From: Arthrobacter sp. DWC3 | Lineage (GTDB): Bacteria > Actinomycetota > Actinomycetes > Actinomycetales > Micrococcaceae | NCBI RefSeq assembly: GCF_002929375.1 | Contig: NZ_PJIP01000004.1 | Span: 186,001 to 250,000 of the forward strand | Reading direction: 5' to 3' | DNA: 64,000 bases | Shown: piece after piece, positions 26,434 through 35,740 of the stretch | How the letters are laid out: each line of letters opens with the position of its first letter | How positions within the stretch are numbered: the stretch's first letter is position 1 | The notes under the pieces: model-generated | Told to the model about the DNA's origin: nothing | What the model saw: only the letters and a program-made list of their open reading frames with translations | Databases searched by the model: none | Program-made: the position numbers and the translations under genes

Positions 26434-28443
26434 TCATGCCAGGCCGCGGCGGACGAGCAGCGGGTGGAGGTCCGCATCCCGGCCGCGGAACCGGCGGAAG
26501 GCCTCCAGCGGGTCGATGCTGTTGCCGCGCGAGAGCAGTTCGCGGCGGAAGTGGTCGCCGTTCCCGCGGGTGAGGCCGCCCGAGGACTTGAACCACTCCA
26601 CGGTGTCGGCGTCGAGCATCTCGCTCCAGATGTAGGCGTAGTAGGACGCCGCGTAGCCGCCCGCGAAGATGTGCTTGAAGTAGGAGGTGCGGTAGCGCGG
26701 CGGCACGGGTGCGAAGTCCACGCCGGCCTCGGCGAGCGCTGCGGCCTCGAAGGCCAGGGGGTCCTCGATGACGGTCCCGGCGGGGATCGAGTGCCAGGCG
26801 AGGTCCAGCAGCGTGGCGCCGAGGTAGGCGGTGGTCTCGAAGCCCTCGCCCCACGCGCCGGCCGCGTGGATGCGGTCGACGACGTCCTGGGGGAGCGGCT
26901 CCCCGGACTCGTGGTGGCGCGCGTAGTTCGACACGATCTCCGGCCACAGGATCCACATCTCGTTGACCTGCGAGGGGTACTCGACGAAGTCGCGCGGCAC
27001 GGAGGTGCCCGCGAACAGCGGGTAGGTCACGTCGGAGAACAGGCCGTGGAGGGCGTGGCCGAACTCGTGGAACGCGGTGACCACCTGGTCGTAGGAGAGC
27101 AGGGTGGGCTCGCCCGCTCCCGGCTTCGAGATGTTCAGGTTGTTGATGACGACGGCGCGGGTGCCCTCGAGCGACGACTGGTCCACGAAGGAGTTCATCC
27201 AGGCACCGCCGCTCTTGGTGTCGCGGGTGTAGAAGTCCCCGAGGAACAGACCGAGGCCGGAGCCGTCCTCGTTGAACACCTCCCACACGCGGACGTCGGG
27301 GTGGTAGCCCACGAGGTCCGGGCGCTCGGTGAACGTCAGCCCGTAGAGCCGGTTCGCGGCGTAGAACACGCCGTCCCGCAGCACGCGCTCGAGCTCGAAG
27401 TAGGGGCGGAGGGCGTCCAGGTCGACGTCGAACTTCGCCTTCCGGACCTTCGAGGCGTAGTAGGCCCAGTCCCAGGGCTCGATCGGGTGGCCGGCCTCGG
27501 CCTCGAGTTCGGCGGCCTCGGCGCGGGCGTTGCGGACGGCGGGTGCGGCGAGCTCGCGCATGCGGTCCATGATCGCCGCGAGGGAGGGCGCCGTCTGGCT
27601 GTCGGTGGCGGCCGCGGCGTGCGTGTCGAAACCGAGGAGGGCCGCGCGCTCGGCGCGCAGGGTCGCCATGCGGGTGGCGGTCGCGAGCGTGTCGGCGTCG
27701 TTGCCGCGTGCGCCGCGGTGCACGGATGCCTCGTGCAGGCGGCGGCGGACGTCACGGTCGGTGAGCGATTCCAGTGCGGGCTGTGCCGTGGGGAGGATGA
27801 GCGTCAGGAGGTACTTGCCCTCGTGGCCGGCTTCCGCGGCCGCGGTTGCGGCGGCGGAGACGGCGTCGGCGGACAGCCCGTCGAGTTCCTCGGCGGTGTC
27901 GAGCAGCAGCGCGGAGTCGTTCGTGTCCTTCATGAGCTTCTGGGAGAACTCGGTGCTGAGTGCCGAGAGCTCCGAGTTGAGCCGGCGGAGTGTGGCCTGG
28001 GCGTCGTCGTCGAGCTCGGCGCCCGCCCGCACGAAGCTCCGGAGGTGTTCCTCGACGAGGCGCGTCGACTCGTCGTCGAGCCCGTCCAGCGGCACCTGCC
28101 GGAGGCGCTCGAACAGGGCCCTGTTGAGCTTGATGTTGTCCTCGTGCTCGGCGAGGCGCGGAGCGACCTGCTGCTCGAGCTCCTGGATGGCGGGGGTGGC
28201 GTGACTGACCGAGTTGCTGAAGAACACGCGGGCTACGCGATCCAGCGTGCTCCCTGCGCGTTCGAGGGCCACGAGCGTGTTCTCGAACGTCGGGGTCTCG
28301 GTTGAGGACGTGATGGCGTCGATCTCGGCGAGGTGCTCGGCGAACCCGGCGTCGAAAGCGGGCAGGTAGTGCTCGTCCTCGATGGCAGCGAACGGCGGCA
28401 GCTGGTAGTCGAGGGTGCTCGGTGCGAGGAAAGGGTTGCTCAT
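26434..28443 (-). CDS. M3 family metallopeptidase (peptidyl-dipeptidase Dcp / oligopeptidase A type)
   Basis: 669 residues, the typical length for Dcp. The zinc motif HEFGH is at residues 459-463, followed by GLFSDVTYPLFAGTSVPRDFVEYPSQVNE with the third ligand glutamate, and the substrate-binding YRTSYFKHIF / YAASYYAYIWSEMLDAD segment at the C-terminus. It degrades oligopeptides in the cytoplasm by removing dipeptides or cleaving short peptides. The ATG at 28443 starts the conserved NPFLAPSTLDYQLPPF; no strong Shine-Dalgarno sequence is seen. Confidence 0.95.
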   Translation of the reverse strand: MSNPFLAPSTLDYQLPPFAAIEDEHYLPAFDAGFAEHLAEIDAITSSTETPTFENTLVALERAGSTLDRVARVFFSNSVSHATPAIQELEQQVAPRLAEHEDNIKLNRALFERLRQVPLDGLDDESTRLVEEHLRSFVRAGAELDDDAQATLRRLNSELSALSTEFSQKLMKDTNDSALLLDTAEELDGLSADAVSAAATAAAEAGHEGKYLLTLILPTAQPALESLTDRDVRRRLHEASVHRGARGNDADTLATATRMATLRAERAALLGFDTHAAAATDSQTAPSLAAIMDRMRELAAPAVRNARAEAAELEAEAGHPIEPWDWAYYASKVRKAKFDVDLDALRPYFELERVLRDGVFYAANRLYGLTFTERPDLVGYHPDVRVWEVFNEDGSGLGLFLGDFYTRDTKSGGAWMNSFVDQSSLEGTRAVVINNLNISKPGAGEPTLLSYDQVVTAFHEFGHALHGLFSDVTYPLFAGTSVPRDFVEYPSQVNEMWILWPEIVSNYARHHESGEPLPQDVVDRIHAAGAWGEGFETTAYLGATLLDLAWHSIPAGTVIEDPLAFEAAALAEAGVDFAPVPPRYRTSYFKHIFAGGYAASYYAYIWSEMLDADTVEWFKSSGGLTRGNGDHFRRELLSRGNSIDPLEAFRRFRGRDADLHPLLVRRGLA

Positions 28444-28650
28444 GGGAACTAACTTTTGCACGTTGTTGCACTTTCCCCCACCACCCTTGACCCTGCGATC
28501 GGCTGCTACCTACGGTCGGAATGCTTCGCTGCCTGATGATCGCTGCATCCCGACCGGGACATCGGCATCACGGAAGGGGCACACGGCACCGACGCCGGTG
28601 TGCCGCGCAGCATGCCGGGCAGCGCAGCCCGGCCCCGACAAGGAGAACCC

Positions 28651-30219
28651 ATGAGCATGCGTTCCCGGACATCCGTCCTGCTGTCGTTGTCCCTCGTCCT
28701 GACCGGCCTCGGCGTGTCCGCCGGACCGGCCGCGGCGAAGTCCCCGCCGCCGGAATCACCGGTGGCCGCGGCACCGGACGGCGCCACGCCGATCCCGGCC
28801 GTCGAGGGGCCACTGCACACTTCGCCGGAGTCCTACCCGTTCGGCGCAGCCGATCACCAGGAGGTGCCGCAGGACCTCGGGGACCTCGGCTACGTGGAGG
28901 AGGAGTACCTCGTCAGCGGCACGTCCGACGTCTACACCTGGCCCACGCAGGGCCCGGCCCGGGTCCGTACCGCCGACGCCCCGTACACCACCCGCGTGCT
29001 CGTCCGTAGGCCGGCGAAGGGCAAGGAGTTCAGCGGCAACGTGGTGGTCGAGATGCTCAACCCGAGCAACCTCTTCGACCTGAACATCGGGTGGGCCGTG
29101 GCCCAGGAACAGATCGTCGAGAACGGCGACGCCTGGGTGGGTATCACCGCCAAACCGGTCGCCGTCGAGGCGCTCCAGACCTTCGACCCCGAGCGGTACG
29201 CCTCGTTGTCCTTCGCCAACCCGCTCCCGCTGACCGACCCGGGCAACTGCGCAACGGTGGCCGCCGACTCCTCGAGGAACACCGAGAACGGCCTGGTCTG
29301 GGACATCTACTCCCAGGTGGGCGCGTGGCTGAAGAGCGACGACGACGCCAATCCGCTGCGCTACGGGTCCCGGGACACGCGGGTGGAGCACGCCTACGGG
29401 TTCGGCTACTCCCAGACGGGCGGCTACCTCGTCAACTACATCAACGGCGTGCACCCGCTCGTCGTCGCGTCCGACGGCGAACCCGTCTACGACGCGTACC
29501 TCGTGGCAGTCGCCGGCGGCGGCTTCGCCGGTGCGTACCCCATGAACCAGTGCGAGCCCGCACCGCCCGCCACGGACGCGCGACGCCAGTTCAAGGACGT
29601 GGGCGTGCCGATCATGCGGCTGATGTCGCAGTCCGACTACCTGCTCGGCATCGGGTCCCGCCGCGAGGACAGCGACGCCCCCGGCGACCAGTACCGTCAC
29701 TACGAGATGGCCGGCGCCGGGCACGCGACGCCGGACGAACTGACGTTCTCGGCGTCGTCCGCGGACATCATCGCGGCCGGCCGCACCGTCCCGCCGGCCT
29801 CCTGCAACGAAGGGCCACGGAGCAGGTTCCCGAGCTCCATCTTCTTCAACGCGGCCCTCCGCAACCTCGACCTGTGGGTACGGGAGGGCATCGCACCGCC
29901 CCGTGCGGAGCCGATCCTCGTGCGCGACGGGGCACCCGTGCTCGATGCGTACGGCAACGTGCAGGGAGGACTGCGCTCACCCTTCCTCGATGCGCCGACC
30001 AGCACGTGGTTCGGCACGGCGACCGGGGCGTCCTTCTGCTTCATCGCCGGGTACGAGCGTCCGCTGGCCCAGGACGTGATCGACGGCCTGTACCGGAACC
30101 ACGGGGCCTACGTGAGGGCGGTCAAGGACAGCGTGCGGACGCTGGAGCGTCAGGGCTTCCTGACGGACTACGACGCCCGCGAGCTGGCGAAGGACGCCGC
30201 GAGGAGCGACATCCCCTGA
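28651..30219 (+). CDS. Secreted alpha/beta-hydrolase domain protein
   Basis: 522 residues. The N-terminus (MSMRSRTSVLLSLSLVLTGL...GPAAAKS) is a Sec signal peptide with an AAA cleavage site near residue 31. The mature part matches the large alpha/beta hydrolase group PF20091: NVVVEMLNPSNLFDLNIGWA, nucleophile S254 in GFGYSQTGGYLVNYI, and H358 in EMAGAGHATPDE. It probably acts as an extracellular esterase or lipase-like enzyme; the substrate is unknown. AAGGAG lies 6 nt before the ATG. It is divergent from the M3 peptidase gene and ends at a strong terminator. Confidence 0.88.
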   Translation: MSMRSRTSVLLSLSLVLTGLGVSAGPAAAKSPPPESPVAAAPDGATPIPAVEGPLHTSPESYPFGAADHQEVPQDLGDLGYVEEEYLVSGTSDVYTWPTQGPARVRTADAPYTTRVLVRRPAKGKEFSGNVVVEMLNPSNLFDLNIGWAVAQEQIVENGDAWVGITAKPVAVEALQTFDPERYASLSFANPLPLTDPGNCATVAADSSRNTENGLVWDIYSQVGAWLKSDDDANPLRYGSRDTRVEHAYGFGYSQTGGYLVNYINGVHPLVVASDGEPVYDAYLVAVAGGGFAGAYPMNQCEPAPPATDARRQFKDVGVPIMRLMSQSDYLLGIGSRREDSDAPGDQYRHYEMAGAGHATPDELTFSASSADIIAAGRTVPPASCNEGPRSRFPSSIFFNAALRNLDLWVREGIAPPRAEPILVRDGAPVLDAYGNVQGGLRSPFLDAPTSTWFGTATGASFCFIAGYERPLAQDVIDGLYRNHGAYVRAVKDSVRTLERQGFLTDYDARELAKDAARSDIP

Positions 30220-30240
30220 CCCGACGCGCGCGAGATCTGG

Positions 30241-30270
30241 CGGAGGCTCCCGTTCCCACGGGAGCCTCCG
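30241..30270. terminator. Intrinsic terminator after the secreted hydrolase
   Basis: Perfect 13-bp stem (CGGAGGCTCCCGT and complement), 4-nt loop, 21 bp after the hydrolase stop. Symmetry would let it also end leftward transcription from the decayed lipoprotein gene. Confidence 0.8.
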
Positions 30271-30289
30271 TCGTGCAGGCGGCGAGCAC

Positions 30290-30648
30290 CTACCCGAGGG
30301 CCGTGCACCTGCACACCGACGATTTCCGGCACGTGATCGTCTCCGGCCCGGGAGGGGGGCGACGACGAGACGGACCTCGGGAAAAGCGGCGGGCGCGGCG
30401 GCAGAGCCTCGACGGAGCTTCAGGCGGTGTCATCGGCGTCGAGCACCCGCGGTCGTCGCACAGTTCGACCCACGCGACCCGCTCGAGTCGTCGGCAGAAC
30501 CGTCCAGTCTGATCTCGACCACGTTGGTCCATCCGATGGCCGGGCAGGCACCCCCGGCGAAAGGAGCACAGGCGGTCAGGACCGCCGCGAGTGCGGCGGC
30601 GCCCAGCGCCGCGAGTCGCGACCGTGTCCCTGCACCCGATGCGTGCAC
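30290..30648 (-). pseudogene. Frameshifted remnant of a small lipoprotein gene
   Basis: From a GTG at 30648 the first frame encodes a lipoprotein leader (basic start, AALGAAALAAVLTAC lipobox) and then CPAIGWTNVVEIRLDGSADD before drifting into a meaningless tail with a stop at 30430. The next frame, from about 30485, continues as RVAWVELCDDRGCSTP, which fits the same small actinobacterial lipoprotein type (AIGW near the lipobox, then V-x-x-VELC). It then turns Arg/Pro-rich to a stop at 30290. One base change near 30,485 would restore the join, but the C-terminal half still looks degraded. Family placement is from memory of sequence style, so uncertain. Confidence 0.4.
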
Positions 30649-30738
30649 GAGTCGACCCTGCCACGCCGGGGAGCCGGACGACAGGGGACGACGGGCGATC
30701 CGGGAGGACCGTCACGGGTCCGCAACGCTCCGTCGGCA

Positions 30739-30767
30739 CCGACCGGTCACGGAGCGTGACCGGTCGG
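30739..30767 (-). terminator. Intrinsic terminator after the glyoxalase-fold gene
   Basis: Perfect 12-bp stem (CCGACCGGTCAC and complement), 5-nt loop, about 30 bp beyond the leftward stop codon at 30796. Confidence 0.8.
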
Positions 30768-30795
30768 CCCGGTGGTCATGCCGAGAGCGCCGCGC

Positions 30796-31158
30796 TCAGC
30801 CTTCGGACGGGGGTGAGTAGAGCTGGAGGTCGTTGCCCTCGCTGTCCTTGAACGGCAGGATCCGCCCCCACGCATACTCGCTGATGTCGCCCTCGATGGA
30901 CGCGCCGCCGCGGGTGGAGATGCGCTCCAGCTCGTCCTCGATGGAACCCTCGGGTTCGAAGCTGATGACCGCTCCTCCGCCCCGGCCGCCGTGCGTGTTC
31001 TCGCGGGCGTTGAGGCCGATGGTCAGCCCACCGGCGTCCACCGTGGACCAGTCCTCCTGCTCCATGGTGACGTCCAGTCCCAGGGTGTCCCGGTAGAAGG
31101 CGAGGGCCCTGCCCATGTCCTCGACGGGCACCCAGACTGTTGCTACTCCCTTGGCCAT
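30796..31158 (-). CDS. VOC (glyoxalase/bleomycin-resistance fold) protein
   Basis: 120 residues, one complete VOC unit with two beta-alpha-beta modules: GVATVWVPVEDMGRALAFYRDTLGLDV at the N-terminus and GRILPFKDSEGNDLQLYSP at the C-terminus, the latter carrying the final metal-ligand glutamate region of many members. Its role could be a dioxygenase, an isomerase or drug sequestration; it cannot be decided. The ATG at 31158 has GGAAGGAG upstream. It is a stand-alone gene with its own terminator. Confidence 0.88.
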   Translation of the reverse strand: MAKGVATVWVPVEDMGRALAFYRDTLGLDVTMEQEDWSTVDAGGLTIGLNARENTHGGRGGGAVISFEPEGSIEDELERISTRGGASIEGDISEYAWGRILPFKDSEGNDLQLYSPPSEG

Positions 31159-31325
31159 GACGCTCCTTCCGCGGACCCCGTGCGGGCCCGATGGGGTGGC
31201 GGGCCCCGGCCGGGGTCCGTCCCTTCGAACGCTACCGGCACCGCTCCGCGGCGGGCGGGGACGTCGTCGCCCCTTGACGCGCACGGCAGCGTGCTGTCCC
31301 TGACGTGCGCGGCAGGGTGCCGTCC

Positions 31326-32096
31326 CTACCGGGGCCGGGCGCCCGCGTGCTGCCGCGCCAGGTCGGCCAGGGAGTCATCCACGCCGGCGTCGTCGAAGGC
31401 ACCGAACCTGCGCTCGGCGGCGGTGCGCAGCAGGAAGTCGGCGATCGCCGGGTTCTTCGGCAGCAGCGAGCCGTGGAGGTAGCTGGCCACGATGTTCCGG
31501 TACCGGGCTCCCTCGTGTTTCTCCTGCGCGTTGTTGCCCGCGCCCTTGACCACGGTCGCCAGGGGCTTCAGCCCGGCGCCGAGGAAGGTCTGGCCGCTGT
31601 GGTTCTCGTAGCCGTGGATCTCGCCGAACTCCTCGCTGGTCGCCACGACGTTGCCGATCAGGCGCTCCGTCCCGCCCCGGGTCTCGAGGTCCAGCACGCC
31701 GATCCCGGGGATCACCGTGCCGTCGTGCGTGCGGAACACGTTGCCGAACAGCTGGTACAGGCCGCAGATGAGGAGCATGGGCGTGCCGTCCTCCGCCAGG
31801 GCCCGGAGTCTCGGGGCGATGGCCTGCAGGTCGTCCTGGATGACCACCTGCCCGCTGTCCTGGCCGCCGCCGCCGATAACGATGTCGACATCGTCCGGGA
31901 ACGCGTCCCCGGCGTTGTGCTCGAGGATCTCGACGCCGTAACCGCGCCACGCGAGGCGGCGCTTGAGGACGAGCACGTTGCCGTAGTCGCCGTAGATGTT
32001 CATCTCCCGCGGGTACAGCTGCAGGATGCGCAGGGTGCCCTTCGAGGGATCGGCGGGTGCCTCGCTCAGGGCGCCGGCGGATGGGGCGTCACTCAT
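31326..32096 (-). CDS. gatD: Lipid II isoglutaminyl synthase, glutaminase subunit GatD
   Basis: 256 residues. It is a CobB/CobQ-like class I glutamine amidotransferase: RILQLYPREMNIYGDYGNVLVLKRR at the start, the nucleophile in PMLLICGLYQLFG, ENHSGQTFLG, and the catalytic histidine in ASYLHGSLLPKNPA. With MurT it amidates the D-Glu alpha-carboxyl of lipid II to D-isoglutamine, an essential step for cross-linking and lysozyme resistance. Its ATG overlaps the MurT stop (TGATG), so the two subunits are made together. Confidence 0.95.
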   Translation of the reverse strand: MSDAPSAGALSEAPADPSKGTLRILQLYPREMNIYGDYGNVLVLKRRLAWRGYGVEILEHNAGDAFPDDVDIVIGGGGQDSGQVVIQDDLQAIAPRLRALAEDGTPMLLICGLYQLFGNVFRTHDGTVIPGIGVLDLETRGGTERLIGNVVATSEEFGEIHGYENHSGQTFLGAGLKPLATVVKGAGNNAQEKHEGARYRNIVASYLHGSLLPKNPAIADFLLRTAAERRFGAFDDAGVDDSLADLARQHAGARPR

Positions 32097-33367
32097 CAGG
32101 AGACAACCTCGACCTTCGTGATCTTGGAGAGTTCGCGGCGGACCGCGAGCATGGCCGTGTAGGTGCAGAAGATCCGCTTGGGCCGGCCCTCGGAACCCCG
32201 CACGAACTGCTTCAGCGCCTCGGTGATGTCCGGTTCGACGGCGCCCACCCGGACGTCGTCGTACTTCAGCCTCAGCGCCATGTCGTAGGCGCGGACGCCG
32301 CTCACCATCTCCACGCCGCCAAGGCCGAGCGAGTCGAAGTCCACGTCCCACAGCCAGGACATGTCGCGCCCGTCGGCGTAGTTGTCGTTGATCGCGATCA
32401 TGGTGGCGCAGCCCGCGGGGTCGAACGACTTCAGGCCGAGCCGGAAGCCGCTGGGGTTCTTGACGAGCACCAGTTCGAGCGCCTGGCCGTCGACCACGAG
32501 GCTCTCACCGCGCCCGAAAGCGGGCTCCACGGCGGCGAGGGAGGAGAAGAGCCGGGCGGTGTCCGCGGTGCCGCCGAGGACGGCGCGGGCCGCCGCGAGT
32601 GCCGCCGCGGCATTGAAGATGTTGTAGACGCCGCGCAGGCGCAGGTCGGTCTGCGTCGTGGTCCCGTCCACCTCGAAGGACGCCGCGTTGCCGTCCACCG
32701 AGCGGAGCACGACGTCGGCCGGGAGGGCCGAGGCGGGCGCGGTGCCGGCGGCGCCGCGCAGTTCGTCGTCGTTGGGGAAGGTGCTCCGCAGTGATGCGTC
32801 GAGGCCGAAGTAGGTGACCCGCGTGGTGGGGAGCGACCCGGCGAGGCCCGCCACGCGGGGATCCTCGCGGTTGAGTACCACCGTCCCCGTCGTCGCGAGC
32901 GCTATGCGCTCGAGCAGGCGCGTGGTCGCATCGATCTCGCCGAAGCGGTCCAGCTGGTCGCGGAGGACGTTGAGGAGCAGCGAGTACCGCGGTGGGACGA
33001 GCTTCACGAAGTGCACGGCGTGCGCCTCGTCGAGCTCGAGGACCGCGACGTCGGCGTCGAGGCGGCCGCGCCAGTCGACATCGCCGAGCAGGGCCGCGGC
33101 GACGCCGCGCGTGAAGTTGCTGCCCGTGCGGTTGGTGAACACCTTGAGGCCCTGGCCCTCGAGCAGTTCGACGACCATCTTGGTGGTGGTGGTCTTGCCG
33201 TTCGTGCCGCTGACCACCACGACGCCGTGCGGGAGGGTGGACAGCGCGCGGCCCATGAAGCGGGGGTCGAGGCGCTCGACCACGAGGCCCGGGAGCGCGG
33301 AGCCGCCGCCGCGCAGGCGGGAGGCGATGCGCACGGCCTTGCCCACGAGGACTGGAAGGGGATTCAT
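32096..33367 (-). CDS. murT: Lipid II isoglutaminyl synthase, ligase subunit MurT
   Basis: 423 residues. A Mur-ligase central domain with the ATP loop SGTNGKTTTTKM (residues ~53-64) and RTGSNFTRGVAAALL, then a C-terminal DUF1727 domain (VLVKNPSGFRLGLKSFDP, AINDNYADGRDMSWLWDVDF). It activates the glutamate carboxyl of lipid II with ATP and accepts ammonia from GatD. Only two cysteines are present and far apart, so the four-cysteine zinc ribbon described in firmicute MurT is missing. Upstream, the divergent pdxT promoter lies within ~115 bp. Confidence 0.94.
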   Translation of the reverse strand: MNPLPVLVGKAVRIASRLRGGGSALPGLVVERLDPRFMGRALSTLPHGVVVVSGTNGKTTTTKMVVELLEGQGLKVFTNRTGSNFTRGVAAALLGDVDWRGRLDADVAVLELDEAHAVHFVKLVPPRYSLLLNVLRDQLDRFGEIDATTRLLERIALATTGTVVLNREDPRVAGLAGSLPTTRVTYFGLDASLRSTFPNDDELRGAAGTAPASALPADVVLRSVDGNAASFEVDGTTTQTDLRLRGVYNIFNAAAALAAARAVLGGTADTARLFSSLAAVEPAFGRGESLVVDGQALELVLVKNPSGFRLGLKSFDPAGCATMIAINDNYADGRDMSWLWDVDFDSLGLGGVEMVSGVRAYDMALRLKYDDVRVGAVEPDITEALKQFVRGSEGRPKRIFCTYTAMLAVRRELSKITKVEVVS

Positions 33368-33468
33368 GCCTACAAATTATCGCAGGCATCCGCGCCCTCC
33401 CGGGACGCGGCGGCGAGGCGCTCCTCACGCCGGCCCGAACGGACACCGGCGTCCGGGCCGGGACGGCC

Positions 33469-33474
33469 TAGAAT
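33469..33474 (+). promoter_or_regulatory. -10 box (TAGAAT) before pdxT
   Basis: TAGAAT lies 6 nt (CGTGGG) before the ATG at 33481, with no Shine-Dalgarno sequence at proper distance. This is consistent with a leaderless pdxT-yebC-ruvC transcript. Confidence 0.6.
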
Positions 33475-33480
33475 CGTGGG

Positions 33481-34269
33481 ATGACCTCTTCGTCCCCGTC
33501 GGTGCCCCCGCGCATGCCCGGTGTCCCGGAAGCGGCCGGTGCCGCGCCGGCGCACCGCGTCGTCGTCGGTGTGCTCGCCGTGCAGGGCGACGTGCGCGAG
33601 CACATCGCGACCATCGAGTCGCTCGGCGGGCGTGCCGTGCCCGTGCGGCGGCCGTCGGAACTCGCCGCGGTCGACGGCCTGATCCTCCCCGGCGGCGAAT
33701 CCACCACCATGGACAAGCTGACCCGCACGTTCGGGCTCGCCGAGCCCCTGCGCGAGCTGATCGCGGGCGGCCTCCCCGTCTACGGATCGTGCGCGGGCAT
33801 GATCCTGCTCTCCGACGTGATCGCCGATCCGTCGACGGACCGCGACGGCAACCCCCAGCAGACCCTCGGCGGGCTCGACATGGTGGTGCGGCGCAACGCC
33901 TTCGGCCGTCAGCGCGAATCCTTCGAGACCGACCTCGCGTTCGCGGGCCTCGCGACGACCGGACCGGTGGGCGGGGCGGAACCCGTACGGGCCGTGTTCA
34001 TCCGAGCACCGTGGGTGGAGAAGGTGGGCGCCGACGTCGAGGTGCTGGCACAGGTGCCCGCGGCCGAGACGCCGCAGGCGGGTCCGTCCGCCGGCGTACG
34101 GAACAGTCGTGCACAGGGTGCACGCGCGGCCGGGGCCGACTTGGAGCCGGTCGCTAGAATTGTCGCAGTGCGTTCAGGGAACCTGCTGGCCACGAGTTTC
34201 CACCCGGAAGTCACCGGTGAGCGGCGGGTCCACGAACTCTTTATCCGGATGATCAGAGGAGAAGCGTAA
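33481..34269 (+). CDS. pdxT: Pyridoxal 5'-phosphate synthase, glutaminase subunit PdxT
   Basis: 262 residues against the usual ~190-200. The core is intact: [28 protein letters not shown], the nucleophile C104 in [30 protein letters not shown] and the catalytic H241/E243 in [10 protein letters not shown]. It hydrolyses glutamine and passes ammonia to PdxS. The extra length comes from a ~27-residue Pro/Ala N-terminal tail and a ~30-residue Ala/Gly-rich insert between VEVLAQV and ARIVAV. yebC starts 2 bp after its stop. Confidence 0.95.
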   Translation: MTSSSPSVPPRMPGVPEAAGAAPAHRVVVGVLAVQGDVREHIATIESLGGRAVPVRRPSELAAVDGLILPGGESTTMDKLTRTFGLAEPLRELIAGGLPVYGSCAGMILLSDVIADPSTDRDGNPQQTLGGLDMVVRRNAFGRQRESFETDLAFAGLATTGPVGGAEPVRAVFIRAPWVEKVGADVEVLAQVPAAETPQAGPSAGVRNSRAQGARAAGADLEPVARIVAVRSGNLLATSFHPEVTGERRVHELFIRMIRGEA

Positions 34270-34271
34270 GC

Positions 34272-35030
34272 ATGTCGGGGCACTCCAAATGGGCAACAAC
34301 CAAGCACAAGAAAGCTGCGATCGACGCCAAGCGCGCGAAGTCCTTCGCCAAGCTGATCAAGAACATCGAGGTCGCGGCGCGGGCCGGCGGCGCCGACGTC
34401 GCGGGCAACCCCGGACTCGAACTGGCCGTCTCCAAGGCCAAGAAGACCTCCGTGCCCATCGACAACATCAACCGTGCGGTGAAGCGTGGAGCGGGCCTGC
34501 TCGGCGAGGCGGTCGACTACCAGACCATCATGTACGAGGCCCGCGGCCCCCAGGGCTCGGCCCTGCTGATCGAGTGCCTGACGGACAACAAGAACCGTGC
34601 CGCCTCCGAGGTGCGCCTCGGCATCTCCCGCAACGGCGGCACCATCGCCGACCCGGGCTCCGTGGCGTACCTGTTCGCGCGGAAGGGCGTCGTCACGCTG
34701 CCGAAGAACGGCCTCACCGAGGACGAACTGCTGATGTCGGTCCTCGACGCGGGCGCGGACGAGGTGAAGGAATCGGCCGAGTCGTTCGAGATCGTCTCCG
34801 AGCCCCAGGACCTGCGCGCCGTGGTGGCCGCACTCGACGAGAGCAGCATCGAGTACGAGACCGACGACGTCGAGTTCGTGCCGTCCATGCAGGTGGACCT
34901 CGACGCCGACGGTGCCCGGAAGTTCCTCAAGCTCGTGGACGCGCTCGAGGAGCTCGACGACGTCCAGAACGTCTACTCCAACGCCCACCTCCCGGACGAC
35001 GTCCTGGCGGAGCTCGAGAACGACGACTGA
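34272..35030 (+). CDS. yebC: YebC/PmpR family protein
   Basis: 252 residues, the normal length. [25 protein letters not shown]-type N-terminus, then [12 protein letters not shown] and the acidic [23 protein letters not shown] region are all diagnostic of PF01709. YebC-like proteins have been described as transcription factors and, for some relatives, as ribosome-associated factors that help translation of proline runs; which applies here is unknown. GAGGAG overlaps the end of pdxT, showing tight coupling. It belongs to the conserved pdxT-yebC-ruvC order. Confidence 0.96.
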   Translation: MSGHSKWATTKHKKAAIDAKRAKSFAKLIKNIEVAARAGGADVAGNPGLELAVSKAKKTSVPIDNINRAVKRGAGLLGEAVDYQTIMYEARGPQGSALLIECLTDNKNRAASEVRLGISRNGGTIADPGSVAYLFARKGVVTLPKNGLTEDELLMSVLDAGADEVKESAESFEIVSEPQDLRAVVAALDESSIEYETDDVEFVPSMQVDLDADGARKFLKLVDALEELDDVQNVYSNAHLPDDVLAELENDD

Positions 35031-35072
35031 CATCGCACCGCTGCACATCCCCTGCCGGACGCCGGTAGCGCG

Positions 35073-35648
35073 GTGACCTACCGCGTCATGGGCGTCGATC
35101 CCGGCCTCACGCGGTGCGGGCTCGCCGTCGTCGACATCGAACCCAACCGCCGCTCCACCCTCGTCGCGGTCGGGGTCGTCGGGACGGAGGCCGGGCAGGG
35201 CCTCGACCAACGGCTCCTGGTCATTGCGGAGGCTGTCGACTCCTGGCTGGACCTGCACCAGCCGGAAGCCCTCGCCGTCGAGCGCGTCTTCAGCGGCACG
35301 AACATCAGCACCGTCATGGGCACCGCACAGGCGTCCGGCGTCGTGATCGTCTCAGCGGCACGGCGCGGCATCCCCGTGGCCCTGCACACGCCCACCGAGG
35401 TGAAGGCCGCGGTCACCGGCAACGGCCAGGCGGACAAGGTCGCGGTCACCAAGATGGTGACGAAGATCCTCCGGCTCGAGACCGCCCCCCGGCCGGCCGA
35501 CGCCGCCGACGCCCTGGCCCTCGCGATCACGCACGCCTGGCGCAGGGGAGTGGGCGTCCAGGGGGCCGCCGCGATGGCGGCCGGCGGTTCCGTCACCCCC
35601 GCGCAGCGCATCTGGGCCGAGGCGGAGGCGCGGGCACGACGGCGCTGA
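35073..35648 (+). CDS. ruvC: Holliday junction endodeoxyribonuclease RuvC
   Basis: 191 residues from a GTG at 35073. RNase H-like resolvase with the first catalytic aspartate in [12 protein letters not shown] (D9), a glutamate in [12 protein letters not shown], and the C-terminal acidic pair in [17 protein letters not shown]. It nicks Holliday junctions symmetrically within the RuvAB complex. A ~160-bp gap with an SOS box separates it from ruvA, so it may be transcribed partly from the upstream pdxT promoter while ruvAB has its own. Confidence 0.96.
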   Translation: MTYRVMGVDPGLTRCGLAVVDIEPNRRSTLVAVGVVGTEAGQGLDQRLLVIAEAVDSWLDLHQPEALAVERVFSGTNISTVMGTAQASGVVIVSAARRGIPVALHTPTEVKAAVTGNGQADKVAVTKMVTKILRLETAPRPADAADALALAITHAWRRGVGVQGAAAMAAGGSVTPAQRIWAEAEARARRR

Positions 35649-35740
35649 CTCCGGTGCTGGCGGTACCGTGGCCCACCCCCGGGCCGCTCCTCCGGTGTGG
35701 CGACTCGATCGAACGGCGCTACCCCGGTACCGTTGGACAT

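Noticed and set aside
34155-34160. TAGAAT box inside pdxT as a yebC promoter
   Set aside because: No -35 at suitable distance and yebC follows pdxT by 2 bp with a coupled ribosome site. It may be chance.
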